From: JACKII01 sp963807085 | GTDB lineage: Bacteria > Pseudomonadota > Alphaproteobacteria > Bin95 | NCBI GenBank assembly: GCA_963807085.1 | Contig: CAWEBB010000032.1 | Location: 434,001-498,000, forward strand | Reading direction: 5' to 3' | DNA: 64,000 nucleotides | Part shown: positions 7,433 through 17,018 of the stretch, piece after piece | Layout: each line of letters begins with the position of its first letter | Numbering within the stretch: position 1 is the first letter of the stretch | Made by a program: the position numbers and the translations under genes | The notes under the pieces: model-generated | Database searches by the model: none | The model's input: only the letters and a program-made list of their open reading frames with translations | Told to the model about the DNA's origin: nothing

Positions 7433-8077
7433 ATGTGGGGCGTGCTGCCGGTCAAGAATTTCGAGAATGCGAAGACGCGCCTCGCCCCCGCACTCGCGCC
7501 GGACCAGCGCCGCACGTTCTTTCCGCTGATGGTGGAGGACGTGCTCGCTGCCATGACGGCGAGCCGACTGGGGGGCGTCCTGATGCTGACCAACGAGCCC
7601 GCCGCCGCCGCACTCGCCAAGCGCTACGGCGCGCGGGTGGAGGAAGAGCCGGAAAACCGGGGCCAGTCCGAGGCCGTGATGCGCGCCATGCGACTGCTGG
7701 AGAGCGAAGGCGTCCGGGCCGCCCTCCAACTGCCGGGCGACATTCCCGGCGTCTCACCGCAGGAGATCGACCGCCTGATCGCCGCCCACGAGGCGCTTGG
7801 CTCGCCGGCCATGACTATCGTGCAGGGCCACGACGGCAAGGGCTCGAACGCGCTGGCCGTCTCGCCGCCGACGCTGATGCCCTTTCACTTCGGCCATGAC
7901 AGCTTTGGCCCGCACCTGGCCGAGGCCCGCGCCGCCGGCGTCGAGCCGCAGATCCTGGACGGGCTGCCGGGCATCGCGCTCGACATCGACACGGGCGACG
8001 ACTTGGCGAAGCTGCTGATCGGCCAATGGGGCCCGAGCCGGGCGGTGGACTGGGCGGTGAAACAGCCGTTCGCCTGA
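7433..8077 (+). CDS. cofC: 2-phospho-L-lactate (or phosphoenolpyruvate) guanylyltransferase CofC/FbiD
   Basis: A 214-residue nucleotidyltransferase-like protein that starts with the family signature GVLPVKNFENAKTRLAP and continues through LPGDIPGVSPQEI and GHDGKGSNALAVSPP to PGIALDIDTGDDL near the C-terminus. CofC/FbiD activates a three-carbon phosphate with GTP in coenzyme F420 biosynthesis. It is six bases after the Xre-type gene. The other cof/fbi genes are not in this window, so F420 production must be judged from the rest of the genome. Confidence 0.85.
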   Translation: MWGVLPVKNFENAKTRLAPALAPDQRRTFFPLMVEDVLAAMTASRLGGVLMLTNEPAAAALAKRYGARVEEEPENRGQSEAVMRAMRLLESEGVRAALQLPGDIPGVSPQEIDRLIAAHEALGSPAMTIVQGHDGKGSNALAVSPPTLMPFHFGHDSFGPHLAEARAAGVEPQILDGLPGIALDIDTGDDLAKLLIGQWGPSRAVDWAVKQPFA

Positions 8078-8114
8078 TGTTGCCGTTGCCAGCATTGACG
8101 GTAACTTGATATGA

Positions 8115-8930
8115 TCATGGAGCCGCAGGGTTCGGCGGAAACAGCATGACGCCGTCAGTGGTTTGCGCGCAGATCGTCATCCCCGCCGCCGCCGCAGTGC
8201 GCAGCGCCAGAGCGGTGGGCGCGGAAACAGCGGCGAGGCACGGTGCGCCGATCACGGCGGCTTTCTGCACCATCTCCACGCTGACCCGGCTGGAAAGCAG
8301 AACGAACCCCTCCCGCCTATCTACGGCTTCCCGCGCCAGCGCCCCCGCCAGTTTGTCGAGCGCGTTGTGCCGGCCGATGTCTTCCCGCAGCATCCGGATG
8401 GCCCCATCCAGGCCGCAGAAGGCAGCCGCATGGGTGGTGCGGTTCGCCAGGTTCATGCGCTGGGCGGGCCCGAGCGCGGCGAAAGCCGCCTGCAGCGCCG
8501 CCAGACCGGGCAAGAAGCCCGTAACCCGCCGCGGCCGGGGCAAGGCCGCCTCGATCGTCTGGGCGCCGCACACGCCGCAGCCGGAGCGTCCGGCGAAGGT
8601 GCGCCTGCGATCCTCGACCGCGGCGGCCCGTGCTCCGTCGATTACCAGGTTGAGCAGCAGCCCGTCCTTTGCCTCGCCGATGCGCAGGCTCTCGATCTCC
8701 GCGGTACGGCGCACGATGCCTTCCGTCAGCGCGAAGCCGACGGCGAAGTCCTCCAGGTCGGCGGGCGTGATCATCATGACGGCGAAGTTCTGGCCGTTCA
8801 GCAGGATCGCGGCCGGCGTTTCCTCCGCCGCCTGCCAGACCGCGGGCCGCGCACCCGCCGGTGTCAGCAGCCGTCCGCGGGCGGCGGGCGACACCTCCCG
8901 TTCCTGGCCGACGAGGCGGCGAACCTCCAT
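8115..8930 (-). CDS. fdhD: Formate dehydrogenase accessory sulfurtransferase FdhD
   Basis: A 271-residue FdhD protein that passes sulfur from IscS to the molybdenum or tungsten bis-MGD cofactor before its insertion into formate dehydrogenase. The family cysteine motif CGVCGAQTIE and the segments DLEDFAVGFALTEGI and TGGxH-like FCGLDG and DIGRHNALDKLAG are present. ATG at 8930 is 7 bases beyond the fdsA stop; an upstream TTG at 8960 would overlap fdsA. It is the last gene of the fds operon (the fdsC position). Convergent with cofC. Confidence 0.92.
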   Translation of the reverse strand: MEVRRLVGQEREVSPAARGRLLTPAGARPAVWQAAEETPAAILLNGQNFAVMMITPADLEDFAVGFALTEGIVRRTAEIESLRIGEAKDGLLLNLVIDGARAAAVEDRRRTFAGRSGCGVCGAQTIEAALPRPRRVTGFLPGLAALQAAFAALGPAQRMNLANRTTHAAAFCGLDGAIRMLREDIGRHNALDKLAGALAREAVDRREGFVLLSSRVSVEMVQKAAVIGAPCLAAVSAPTALALRTAAAAGMTICAQTTDGVMLFPPNPAAP

Positions 8931-8937
8931 CGGCCGA

Positions 8938-11790
8938 CTATTCCGCCGCCGGAGCGACAAAGCGGTAATGGCTGGAATGAATGTCCTCCAGTTCCTCCTG
9001 CCAGGGCGCGCGCTGGTTGGTGCGCGCCACCTGAACCGCCGTCACCTTGTATTCGGGGCAACTGGTCGCCCAGTCGGAATAGTCGGTGGTGATGACGTTC
9101 GCACCGCTGAGCGGGTAGTGAAAGGTGGTGTAAACCACGCCCTGGGGCACGCGGTCAGTGATGGCCGCATGCAGGGTGGTCTCGCCCATGCGGCTCGCGA
9201 TCCGCACAACGTCGCCTTGCGTGATACCCCGTTCCTCGGCATCGTGCGGATGGATTTCTAGCAGGTCGTGCCGGTGCCAGCGGATATTTTCCGTCCGCCG
9301 GGTCTGCTGGCCAACATTGTATTGGCTGAGAATGCGGCCCGTCGTCAGGATCAGCGGGTAGCGGCGGGTCGTGCGCTCTTCGGTCGGCACGAAGTCGGTC
9401 AGCATGAACCGGCCCTTGCCGATGACGAAACCGTCCGCATGCATGATGGGCGTGCCCTTCGGATGGCGCTCGTCGACCGGCCATTGCATAGAGCCCTCGG
9501 CATCCAGCCGTGCGTGGCTGACGCCGGCGAAGGTCGGGGTCAGGCGGGCGATTTCCTCCATGATCTCCGCCGGGTTCGCATAGGCCATGGGATAGCCCAT
9601 CGCCTGCGCCAGGCGGCAGGCCACCTGCCATTCGGCCACGCCGCAGGCTTCCGCCATGACCGGCCGCACGCGATTGATGCGGCGTTCGGCGTTGGTGAAC
9701 GTGCCGTCCTTTTCGAGGAACGAGGTGCCGGGCAGGAAAACATGGGCAAAGGCCGCCGTCTCGTTCAGAAACAGGTCGTGGACGATGACGCAGTCCATCG
9801 CCCGCAACGCCGCCTGCACATGAGTGGTGTTGGGGTCAGACTGGGCAATATCCTCGCCCTGGACGAACAGGCCGTGGAACGAGCCGTCCAGCGCCGACTC
9901 GAACATGTTCGGGATGCGCAGCCCCGGCTCGGCCAGCAGTTCGACGCCCCAGTCGGCTTCGAACTGCCCGCGGACCGCGTCGTCGCCCACCGGCCGATAG
10001 CCCGGCAACTCGTGCGGGAAGCTGCCCATGTCGCAGGAGCCTTGCACGTTGTTCTGGCCGCGCAGCGGATTCACGCCCACGCCCGCGCGCCCGATATTAC
10101 CGGTCGCCATCGCCAGGTTCGCCATGGCCATGACCATGGTCGAGCCCTGGCTGTGCTCGGTCACGCCGAGACCGTAATAGATGGCCCCGTTGCCGCCGGT
10201 GGCATAGAGCCTGGCGGCGGCACGCAGGTCTGCCGCGGGCACTCCGATTATGCCGGCCAGTGCTTCGGGGCTGTTGCGTTCTTCCACAATGAAAGCGCGC
10301 CAGGCCTCGAACGCCTCCGGATCGCAGCGCTCCGCGACAAAGGCTTCGTGCGCCAGCTTTTCGGTGACGGTCACGTGCCCGAACGCATTCATCAGCGCGA
10401 CATTGGTGCCAGGCAGCAGTTGCAGGTGATGCGCGGCCTGGACATGCGGCGAGCGCACCAGGTCGATGCGGCGGGGGTCGCAGACGATGAGCTTGGCCCC
10501 TTCCCGCAGGCGCTTTTTCATGCGGGAGGCGAACACCGGATGCGCGTCCGTCGGGTTCGCGCCGATCAGCAGGATCACGTCGGCGCTTTCCACCGACTTG
10601 AAATCCTGCGTGCCGGCTGAGGTGCCGAAGGTTTGCTTCAGGCCGTAGCCGGTGGGCGAGTGGCAGACGCGGGCGCAGGTATCGACATTGTTGTTCGCGA
10701 ACGCCGCCCGCACCATTTTCTGGACGACATAGACCTCTTCGTTGGTGCAGCGGGACGACGTGATGCCGCCGATAGCGCCCGTTCCATGCTCGGCCTGGAT
10801 GGCCTTGAGCCGGCTTGCTGCGTAGGCGATGGCCTCGTCCCAATCTACGGGCCGCCAGGGGTCGGTGATCGCATCCCGAACCATGGGCGTTGTGATGCGG
10901 TCCTTGTGCGTCGCATAGCCAAAGGCAAAGCGGCCCTTGACGCAGGCGTGGCCCTCGTTGGCGCCGCCGTCCTCGTAGGGGACCATGCGCACCACCTTTT
11001 CGCCCTGCAGCTCCGCCTTGAACGAGCAGCCGACGCCACAATAGGCGCAGGTGGTCAGCACCGTGCGTTGCGGGGTGCCGTGGGCGACCACCGGCTTCTC
11101 GATCAGGGTCGCGGTCGGGCAGGCTTGGACGCAGGCGCCGCAGGAAACGCAGTCGCTGGAGAAAAAGTCATCCGACGCGATGCCGGCCGAAACGCGGCTC
11201 TCGAAACCCCGGCCCTCGATGGTGAGCGCGAAGGTGCCCTGCACCTCGTCGCAGGCACGCACGCAGCGGGAGCAGACAATGCACTTGGCCGGGTCAAACT
11301 GGAAATAGGGATTCGAGCTATCGACCGGTGCCGCGCTGGCGGCTTCGAAGTGGTTTTCGCCCGCCATGCCATAGCGCACGTCGCGCAGGCCTACCTCTCC
11401 CGCTGTATCCTGTAGCTCGCAATCGCCGTTGGCGGCACAGGTGAGGCAATCGAGCGGATGGTCGGAAATGTAGAGTTCCATCACGCCGCGCCGCAGCTTT
11501 TCCAGCCGGGCGTTCTGGGTTGTGACGCGCATACCGTCCGCCACGGGCGTGGTGCAGGAGGCGGGCGTGCCCTTCACGCCCTCGATCTCCACCAGACACA
11601 TCCGGCACGAGCCCCAGGCTTCCTGGCTGTCGGTGGCGCAGAGCCGGGGAACCTTTCGGTCGGCCAGAGAGGCGGCGCGCATGACGCTGGTGCCGGCCGG
11701 AACGGTGATCTCGGCCCCATCGATCCAGAGAGATACGGGCGCGCCTTGTTTGGCGGGCGTCCCGTGGTCGGGTTCGCGGAGAATGGTCAT
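8938..11790 (-). CDS. fdsA: NAD-dependent formate dehydrogenase alpha subunit
   Basis: The 950-residue catalytic subunit oxidises formate to CO2 at a molybdenum bis-MGD centre. In order: an N-terminal 2Fe-2S domain (C51, C62, C65 and C79), a His-Cys3 site (HPLDCLTC and CELQ), two 4Fe-4S ferredoxin motifs (C170-C180 and C214-C224), a further 4Fe-4S site (CAYCGVGC at 248-255), and the molybdopterin domains. The metal-ligand residue is C376 in ARVCHSPTG, so this enzyme is the cysteine form, not a selenoprotein. Length agrees with FdsA/FdhA of Cupriavidus and Rhodobacter type. It follows fdsB by 12 bases. Confidence 0.96.
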   Translation of the reverse strand: MTILREPDHGTPAKQGAPVSLWIDGAEITVPAGTSVMRAASLADRKVPRLCATDSQEAWGSCRMCLVEIEGVKGTPASCTTPVADGMRVTTQNARLEKLRRGVMELYISDHPLDCLTCAANGDCELQDTAGEVGLRDVRYGMAGENHFEAASAAPVDSSNPYFQFDPAKCIVCSRCVRACDEVQGTFALTIEGRGFESRVSAGIASDDFFSSDCVSCGACVQACPTATLIEKPVVAHGTPQRTVLTTCAYCGVGCSFKAELQGEKVVRMVPYEDGGANEGHACVKGRFAFGYATHKDRITTPMVRDAITDPWRPVDWDEAIAYAASRLKAIQAEHGTGAIGGITSSRCTNEEVYVVQKMVRAAFANNNVDTCARVCHSPTGYGLKQTFGTSAGTQDFKSVESADVILLIGANPTDAHPVFASRMKKRLREGAKLIVCDPRRIDLVRSPHVQAAHHLQLLPGTNVALMNAFGHVTVTEKLAHEAFVAERCDPEAFEAWRAFIVEERNSPEALAGIIGVPAADLRAAARLYATGGNGAIYYGLGVTEHSQGSTMVMAMANLAMATGNIGRAGVGVNPLRGQNNVQGSCDMGSFPHELPGYRPVGDDAVRGQFEADWGVELLAEPGLRIPNMFESALDGSFHGLFVQGEDIAQSDPNTTHVQAALRAMDCVIVHDLFLNETAAFAHVFLPGTSFLEKDGTFTNAERRINRVRPVMAEACGVAEWQVACRLAQAMGYPMAYANPAEIMEEIARLTPTFAGVSHARLDAEGSMQWPVDERHPKGTPIMHADGFVIGKGRFMLTDFVPTEERTTRRYPLILTTGRILSQYNVGQQTRRTENIRWHRHDLLEIHPHDAEERGITQGDVVRIASRMGETTLHAAITDRVPQGVVYTTFHYPLSGANVITTDYSDWATSCPEYKVTAVQVARTNQRAPWQEELEDIHSSHYRFVAPAAE

Positions 11791-11802
11791 GAGGCTTCTC
11801 CT

Positions 11803-13362
11803 TTATTCGGCGGCCTGCGCGGTTGGTGCGCGGTCGAAATCTTCCGGAAACAGCCGGATGGCGGAAAGCACCGGCGCGGGTGTCAGGCCGCCCAGCGCGC
11901 AGAGCGAGCCATCCCGCATCAACTCGCCCAGGTCCTCCAGCAGAGCGACGTTTGCCGCGACGTCCTCACCGCGCATGATCTTCTCGATGGTTTCCTTGCC
12001 CCTGACGGCGCCAACCCGGCACGGCGTGCACTTACCGCAGCTTTCGATGGCGCAAAATTCGAAGGCAAAGCGTGCCATTTCGGCCATGTCGACCGTGTCA
12101 TCGAACACGACAATGCCGCCATGGCCGAGCATCAGCCCCTCGGCTGCCAGCGCCTCGTAGTCCATGGCGAGGTCCAACTGATCGCCGGCCGCGTAGGCCC
12201 CCAACGGCCCGCCGATCTGGGCGGCGCGCAGTGGCCGGCCCGTGGCCGTACCGCCGCCGAAATCCTCCACCAATTCGCGCAAGCTGACGCCGAACGCCTT
12301 TTCCACCAGGCCGCCGCGCCTGATATTGCCGGCAAGCTGGAAGGGCTGGGTGCCGCGCGAACGCCCTTGCCCGAAGCCCTTGTAGTAGTCTGCGCCCTTC
12401 GCCAGGATCACCGGCACGGTCGCCAGCGTCAGCACGTTGTTGACGACGGTCGGCTGACCGAATGCGCCAGCGATCGCGGGGATCGGCGGCCGGGCCCGGG
12501 CGGTGCCGCGCTTGCCCTCGATCGAGTTCAGCATGGCGCTTTCCTCGCCGCAGATATAGGCGCCCGCACCCCGGCGGATGGCGACGCGGAAGGCATTGCC
12601 GGAACCACCAACACTCTCGCCCAGCCAGCCGGCGGCCTCAAAAGCGCCGATGGCCTCGCGCATGGTGGCAATGGCGCTCGGGTACTCGGAGCGGATATAG
12701 AGAATGCCTTCCTCTGCCCCGGTCGCCAGGCCCGCAATTGCCATGCCCTCCAACAGCGCGAATGGGTCCGCCTCCATCAGCAGGCGGTCGGCGAAGGTGC
12801 CGCTGTCGCCCTCGTCGGCGTTGCAGGCGATATATTTGGCGCCGTCAGTGGATTGACCGAGCACAGTTTTCCACTTGATACCGGCAGGGAAGCCGGCGCC
12901 GCCGCGCCCGCGCAGGCCCGAGTCCGTGATGGCCTGGCAGATGCCGCGCGGGTCCATAACGAGCGCCGCGCCCAGCCCAGCCAGCCCGCCATTCGCCTCA
13001 TAGGCCGCCAGGTCCAGCGGGTCCGCTAGGCCGGCGCGGGCGAAGGTCAGGCGTTCCTGGTTCTTCAGATAGGGAATGTCTTCGGTCGGGCCTTGAGCAA
13101 GCGCATGCCTGCCGCCGGAGAGGAACCCGGCCTCGAACAGGCCCGGCACATCGCCCTCGGTAACGGGGCCATACGCGAGGCGGCCCTCCGGCGTTTCCAC
13201 CTCGGCCAGCGGCTCCAGCCAGAACAGGCCGCGGGAGCCGTTGCGGATGGTCTCAACGGCCTCGCCGCGCTCTGTCGCCTCCCGTGCAATGGCGGCGGCC
13301 ACCGCATCAGCCCCGACGGAGCGGGCGGCGGAGTCCCGCGGCACGTATAGGCGAATACTCAT
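11803..13362 (-). CDS. fdsB: NAD-dependent formate dehydrogenase beta subunit
   Basis: A 519-residue NuoF-like subunit that binds FMN and NAD and passes electrons from formate to NAD+. An N-terminal thioredoxin-like stretch precedes the GRGGAGFPAGIKWK and ADEGDSGTFADRLL nucleotide-binding motifs, GAGAYICGEESAMLNS for FMN, and the 4Fe-4S site ESCGKCTPCR. The ATG at 13362 overlaps the fdsG stop by four bases (ATGA), so I reject the longer open frame reaching 13542, whose first 60 residues lack family sequence. Confidence 0.95.
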   Translation of the reverse strand: MSIRLYVPRDSAARSVGADAVAAAIAREATERGEAVETIRNGSRGLFWLEPLAEVETPEGRLAYGPVTEGDVPGLFEAGFLSGGRHALAQGPTEDIPYLKNQERLTFARAGLADPLDLAAYEANGGLAGLGAALVMDPRGICQAITDSGLRGRGGAGFPAGIKWKTVLGQSTDGAKYIACNADEGDSGTFADRLLMEADPFALLEGMAIAGLATGAEEGILYIRSEYPSAIATMREAIGAFEAAGWLGESVGGSGNAFRVAIRRGAGAYICGEESAMLNSIEGKRGTARARPPIPAIAGAFGQPTVVNNVLTLATVPVILAKGADYYKGFGQGRSRGTQPFQLAGNIRRGGLVEKAFGVSLRELVEDFGGGTATGRPLRAAQIGGPLGAYAAGDQLDLAMDYEALAAEGLMLGHGGIVVFDDTVDMAEMARFAFEFCAIESCGKCTPCRVGAVRGKETIEKIMRGEDVAANVALLEDLGELMRDGSLCALGGLTPAPVLSAIRLFPEDFDRAPTAQAAE

Positions 13363-13796
13363 GAAGCCGCCTCCCTTGCCATCTCCTCCAGATCTTCCGC
13401 CGTAACGCGCCCGATCAACCGCCCGTTCACCATGGCGGCGGGTGCGAGCGCGCAATTGCCCAGGCAGTAGACCGGTTCGACGGTCATGGTGCGCTGCCCC
13501 CGCAGTGCATCGGCAAGCGCCCGCGCGCCCATGGATTGGCATGCCTCCGCCTGGCAGAGCTTCACGATGGGGCCTCTTGCGGGCTCCGTCCGGAAATCAT
13601 GGTAGAAGGTCATCACGCCGTGCACCTCGGCCCGGGCGATGTTCAGCCTTTGCGCGATTTCGGCAAGCCAGGGTTCGGGCACAAACCCCAGCGCTTCCTG
13701 CACGTCATGCAGGATTTCGAGAAGCAGCGCCGGATCGTTGCCGTGGCGGGCGCAGATCGCGGCGGCTGTCTCCAGCGGGTCGGGTCCAGACGCCAT
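13359..13796 (-). CDS. fdsG: NAD-dependent formate dehydrogenase gamma subunit
   Basis: A 145-residue NuoE-like subunit with a thioredoxin-fold 2Fe-2S site formed by C-x4-C (LCQAEAC) and C-x3-C (VYCLGNC). The motifs GVMTFYHDF and ILHDVQEALGFVP are typical. ATG at 13796 is chosen over TTG at 13817 because GAGGTGG lies 9 bases before it. It is first in the fdsGBA-fdhD operon. No fdsD gene follows fdhD. Confidence 0.94.
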   Translation of the reverse strand: MASGPDPLETAAAICARHGNDPALLLEILHDVQEALGFVPEPWLAEIAQRLNIARAEVHGVMTFYHDFRTEPARGPIVKLCQAEACQSMGARALADALRGQRTMTVEPVYCLGNCALAPAAMVNGRLIGRVTAEDLEEMAREAAS

Positions 13797-13893
13797 TCGG
13801 CCAATCCACCTCGTCAAACGGACGGATTCGATCTGGAAAGACTATAGAGGCAATAACCCTGTTGCGACACAGGATTTTAGGCTACGCCCGCGC

Positions 13894-15066
13894 TCACGCC
13901 GCCTCACTATAGGGCACCAGGTAGTCGTCCAGCTGCACGGCCAGGGTGTTCAGCACGCAACTGACCATCCGGTACTGGCCCATCACGAAGATCACGTCCA
14001 GGATCTGGGGCACGGTATATTCGCTGGTCAAACGCTCCCACAACGCGTCGTCAATCATGCTGGTGCGGTGCAGTTGGTTCACTGCCTCGATCAGCAAGGC
14101 GCCGGCTTGCAAGCTGCCATCGGCGATGCCGGCAATCTCGGCTTCGGTCAGGCCGCGCTCCATGGCGATCGGCTTGTGCTGCGCCCACTCGTAACCGGAA
14201 CCGCAGAGCCGCCCGGTGCGCAGCATCACGATCTCCCGATCGCGCAGGCTGAGCTCGCATTTGTGGAGGCAGTGGCTGAAGAACGGCATCCAGCGGCGCA
14301 GCAGGTCCGGATGATGCATCATGGTCTGGATGACATTGATCCGGTCGAGATGGCCCCGGGCCTTGTTCCAAAGCTCTAGCCCCTTGTCGTCCAGGGCGTC
14401 GAGCGGAACGGGGTCCAACCTTGGCGCCGGGCGCTTGATCGCCATGCTGGGCAGCGCCGCGGCGGGCGCTTGCGTATTGACCGGCAGCGACGCGTCGGGC
14501 CCCTCCCAGCCTTCGTCCAACTGCACGCCCAGCACGTTCAACGCCATGGCGAGCGTGGTGTAGTTGCAAGCGGTGAAGAGGGCATCGACGATCTGTTTTG
14601 GACTGAAGTGAGCAGTCAGCGCAGCCCATACCTCGTCGTCAACAAATTGCTGCACGTGCAGTTGTTCTGCGAGCGCCAGCAGTGCTGCCTCCGGCCCGGT
14701 CCAGTGCGGATCGGACGAGCCAACGGCCAGCGCCGAGAAATCGGCATCGGTGAAGCCGCACTGGTCGCGGGCGATCACTACATGCTGGCCCCACTCATAG
14801 GCGCTGCCCGCCATCCAACCGGCGCGCATGATCACCAGTTCGCGCTCGCGCGGCGGCAGAGACGACTTGAACAACAGGTGATTGGCGAGCGGCGTCCAGC
14901 GCTTCAGCAGCGCAGGGTGCCGCGCCAGCGTCGCGAACACGTTCAGCACCTGGCCGTGCTCAAAGCCGCCGGGGCGCTCTAGCATGGCACGGATGTCGGG
15001 GGCAAGTTCCTCGCGTGTGAGGGGCGTTACGCGGGGATGGGACAGGCGGTAGACTGTATTGGGCAT
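13894..15066 (-). CDS. Tandem carboxymuconolactone-decarboxylase-like (AhpD-fold) protein
   Basis: A 390-residue protein made of two copies of the CMD/AhpD fold, each about 180 residues. The repeated segments GWMAGSAYEWGQHVVIARDQ and GRLCGSGYEWAQHKPIAMER carry the family E-W-x-x-H pattern. The C-x-x-C pair of the AhpD peroxidase branch is absent, so it is more like the lactone decarboxylase or an unknown-function branch. The ATG at 15066 is favoured because family similarity starts there, not at 15132. It lies between fds and a ThDP decarboxylase gene on the same strand; an aromatic or lactone catabolic role is an inference. Confidence 0.75.
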   Translation of the reverse strand: MPNTVYRLSHPRVTPLTREELAPDIRAMLERPGGFEHGQVLNVFATLARHPALLKRWTPLANHLLFKSSLPPRERELVIMRAGWMAGSAYEWGQHVVIARDQCGFTDADFSALAVGSSDPHWTGPEAALLALAEQLHVQQFVDDEVWAALTAHFSPKQIVDALFTACNYTTLAMALNVLGVQLDEGWEGPDASLPVNTQAPAAALPSMAIKRPAPRLDPVPLDALDDKGLELWNKARGHLDRINVIQTMMHHPDLLRRWMPFFSHCLHKCELSLRDREIVMLRTGRLCGSGYEWAQHKPIAMERGLTEAEIAGIADGSLQAGALLIEAVNQLHRTSMIDDALWERLTSEYTVPQILDVIFVMGQYRMVSCVLNTLAVQLDDYLVPYSEAA

Positions 15067-15155
15067 GGGAAATTCTTTCTTGATGCCGTGCTTGCGACCC
15101 CAGCCCCTGAGCCAGGGGAAGCGATCCATCACATTGCGCTTGATCGCTCGGCGGG

Positions 15156-15198
15156 TGGATTGCTTCGCCCCGGAGTTTGTCCAGGACTCGCATTGACG
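15156..15198. repeat. REP-like repeat, copy 3 (single arm)
   Basis: TGGATTGCTTCGCC followed by GGACTCGCATTGACGG matches the right half of the repeat family. The left arm is missing or too diverged to see. Confidence 0.6.
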
Positions 15199-15213
15199 GC
15201 GGGGGAGTGGGGC

Positions 15214-16887
15214 TTAGTAGGCGGCGTAGACCATCGCTTCGATCAGGGTGGGTCCGTCGGTCGTGGCAAGCGCTTTGGTGAATGCCTCCTCGAACGCCGC
15301 GCCCGTCGAGACGCGCACCGACTCCATGCCGTAACCTTCCGCCAGCTTAGCGGCGTTGATGGAGGGGTTGTGGAAGTCCATGCCGATATATTCCTCGTTG
15401 CCGTGGAACAGGGTCAGGCGCTGCTTAATGATGGTGTAGCCCGCATTGTTGCAGATCACGAACACCACCGGCGTCTTGGAATTGGCCGCGGTCCAGAGCG
15501 CCTGGATCGAGTATTGGGCGCTGCCGTCGCCGATCACCGCCACCACGCGCCGCTCGGGCTTGGCCATCTGCACGCCCACCGCGGCGGCGATGCCCCAGCC
15601 AATACCGCCGGAGACATTGCCGAAATAGCTGTGCCGGTCGACATAGGGGAAGTGCGCGTTCAGGGTGGCGGCGGTGGTGACGCCTTCATCCACCACGATG
15701 ACGTCGCGGGAGGCAAGGTCGCTCATCCGCATCATCAGCCATTCGCCGTTTAAGGGTTCGCCCGCCCCTTTGTCCTCCGCCGCCGCGCGCCGCTTGGCCC
15801 GGACCGCGCTCCAATTGCTGTCAGCCAGCGCGGCGATGCGCTTGCCGGCAGCATCTGCCTGGGCCGCCCCACCCTTGCTCTTCAACAACGGCGTCACGGC
15901 AGCCAGCGTTTCCTTCAGGTCGGCACGGAGTGCGATTTCGGCGGCGTAGTTCTTGCCCATCTCCCAGTCGTTCAGGCCGATCTGGATGACCGGCATTTCT
16001 TCCGGCAGCGGATCGACCGGCGAATAGACCGACATGCGCAGCACGTCCGCGCCCAGGCAGATTAGCATGTCGTGCGGCTCCAGCGCCTTGCGCACGTCCG
16101 GCTGGGACCGGCCGAGGCAGCGGATGAAGGCCGGATGCTCGCTGGGAAAGTGAGCGCCAGATGCAACGGTCTGCTGGTAAACGGGCGCGCCAAGGGCGTC
16201 GACAAAGGCGACAGCCTCATCGAAGGCATCCGACGAGACCATCTCCGTACCCGCAATGACGACCGGGTTCTTGGCTTGCAGCAGGCGGGTGGCCAGCGCT
16301 TCCAGCGCGGCGTCTGACGGGCGGACCCGGGTATCGACACGCGTCGCCTTGCCGAGTTCGAGCGGCGCGTCCGCGTTCAGAATGTCGCCCGGCAGCGAGA
16401 TGAATACCGGCCCGGTCGGCGGCGTCGTCGCGATCTTGGCCGCGCGGTGCAGGACGCGCGGCAGGTCTTCCAGCAGCGTGATCTCGGTGGACCACTTCGC
16501 GACCGGCGCGGCCATCTCCACCAGCGGGCCATAAAGCAGGGGTTCTTGCAGGCCGTGGCCCTGTTCCTGCTGGCCGGCTGTGAGGATCATCGGCGTGCCG
16601 GAATTGGCGGCGGTGAAGAACGTGCCCATGGCGTTGCCGAGGCCCGGCGCTACATGAACGTTGCAGGCCACCAGTTCGCCGCTGGCCCGCGCATAGCCGT
16701 CCGCCATCGCGACGACAACGCTCTCCTGAAGCGCCATGGTGTAGGTGATGTCCGACTGTTCGGTGAGCGCGTGCATGATCGGCAGTTCGGTGGTACCGGG
16801 GTTGCCGAACATGCGCTTCACCCCTTCCTCCTTCATGACGGACAGAAAGGCGGCGCGGCCGGTGATATTGTTGGAGGGTGTGGACAT
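15214..16887 (-). CDS. Thiamine-diphosphate-dependent decarboxylase, benzoylformate-decarboxylase-like
   Basis: A 557-residue ThDP enzyme in the acetolactate-synthase/benzoylformate-decarboxylase superfamily. Residue E55 in ALQESVVVAMADGYAR is the usual ThDP-activating glutamate, and H78 in NVHVAPGLGNAMG sits where benzoylformate decarboxylase has its catalytic histidine. The C-terminal domain carries GDGSAQYSIQALWTAA, ending in NN, the ThDP/Mg2+ binding motif, which is very like MdlC. Nothing proves a benzoylformate substrate; other 2-oxo acids are possible. ATG at 16887 begins the conserved part. Divergent from the acyl-CoA dehydrogenase gene across a 120-base shared promoter region. Confidence 0.85.
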   Translation of the reverse strand: MSTPSNNITGRAAFLSVMKEEGVKRMFGNPGTTELPIMHALTEQSDITYTMALQESVVVAMADGYARASGELVACNVHVAPGLGNAMGTFFTAANSGTPMILTAGQQEQGHGLQEPLLYGPLVEMAAPVAKWSTEITLLEDLPRVLHRAAKIATTPPTGPVFISLPGDILNADAPLELGKATRVDTRVRPSDAALEALATRLLQAKNPVVIAGTEMVSSDAFDEAVAFVDALGAPVYQQTVASGAHFPSEHPAFIRCLGRSQPDVRKALEPHDMLICLGADVLRMSVYSPVDPLPEEMPVIQIGLNDWEMGKNYAAEIALRADLKETLAAVTPLLKSKGGAAQADAAGKRIAALADSNWSAVRAKRRAAAEDKGAGEPLNGEWLMMRMSDLASRDVIVVDEGVTTAATLNAHFPYVDRHSYFGNVSGGIGWGIAAAVGVQMAKPERRVVAVIGDGSAQYSIQALWTAANSKTPVVFVICNNAGYTIIKQRLTLFHGNEEYIGMDFHNPSINAAKLAEGYGMESVRVSTGAAFEEAFTKALATTDGPTLIEAMVYAAY

Positions 16888-17018
16888 CAGATCGGCGTTC
16901 CTAGAGGCTTTCGTTGATTGGCAGACAGCATAGAGCGTGCGCGAAGGCTGGCAACTTGCTCCTTGCGACCGGATTGGGGCAGGTTGCTGGAAATTCCCGA
17001 AACGTCGAGATGCACCCA

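Noticed and set aside
9268..10620. A 450-residue plus-strand frame inside fdsA
   Set aside because: It is antisense to a complete fdsA with all cofactor motifs.
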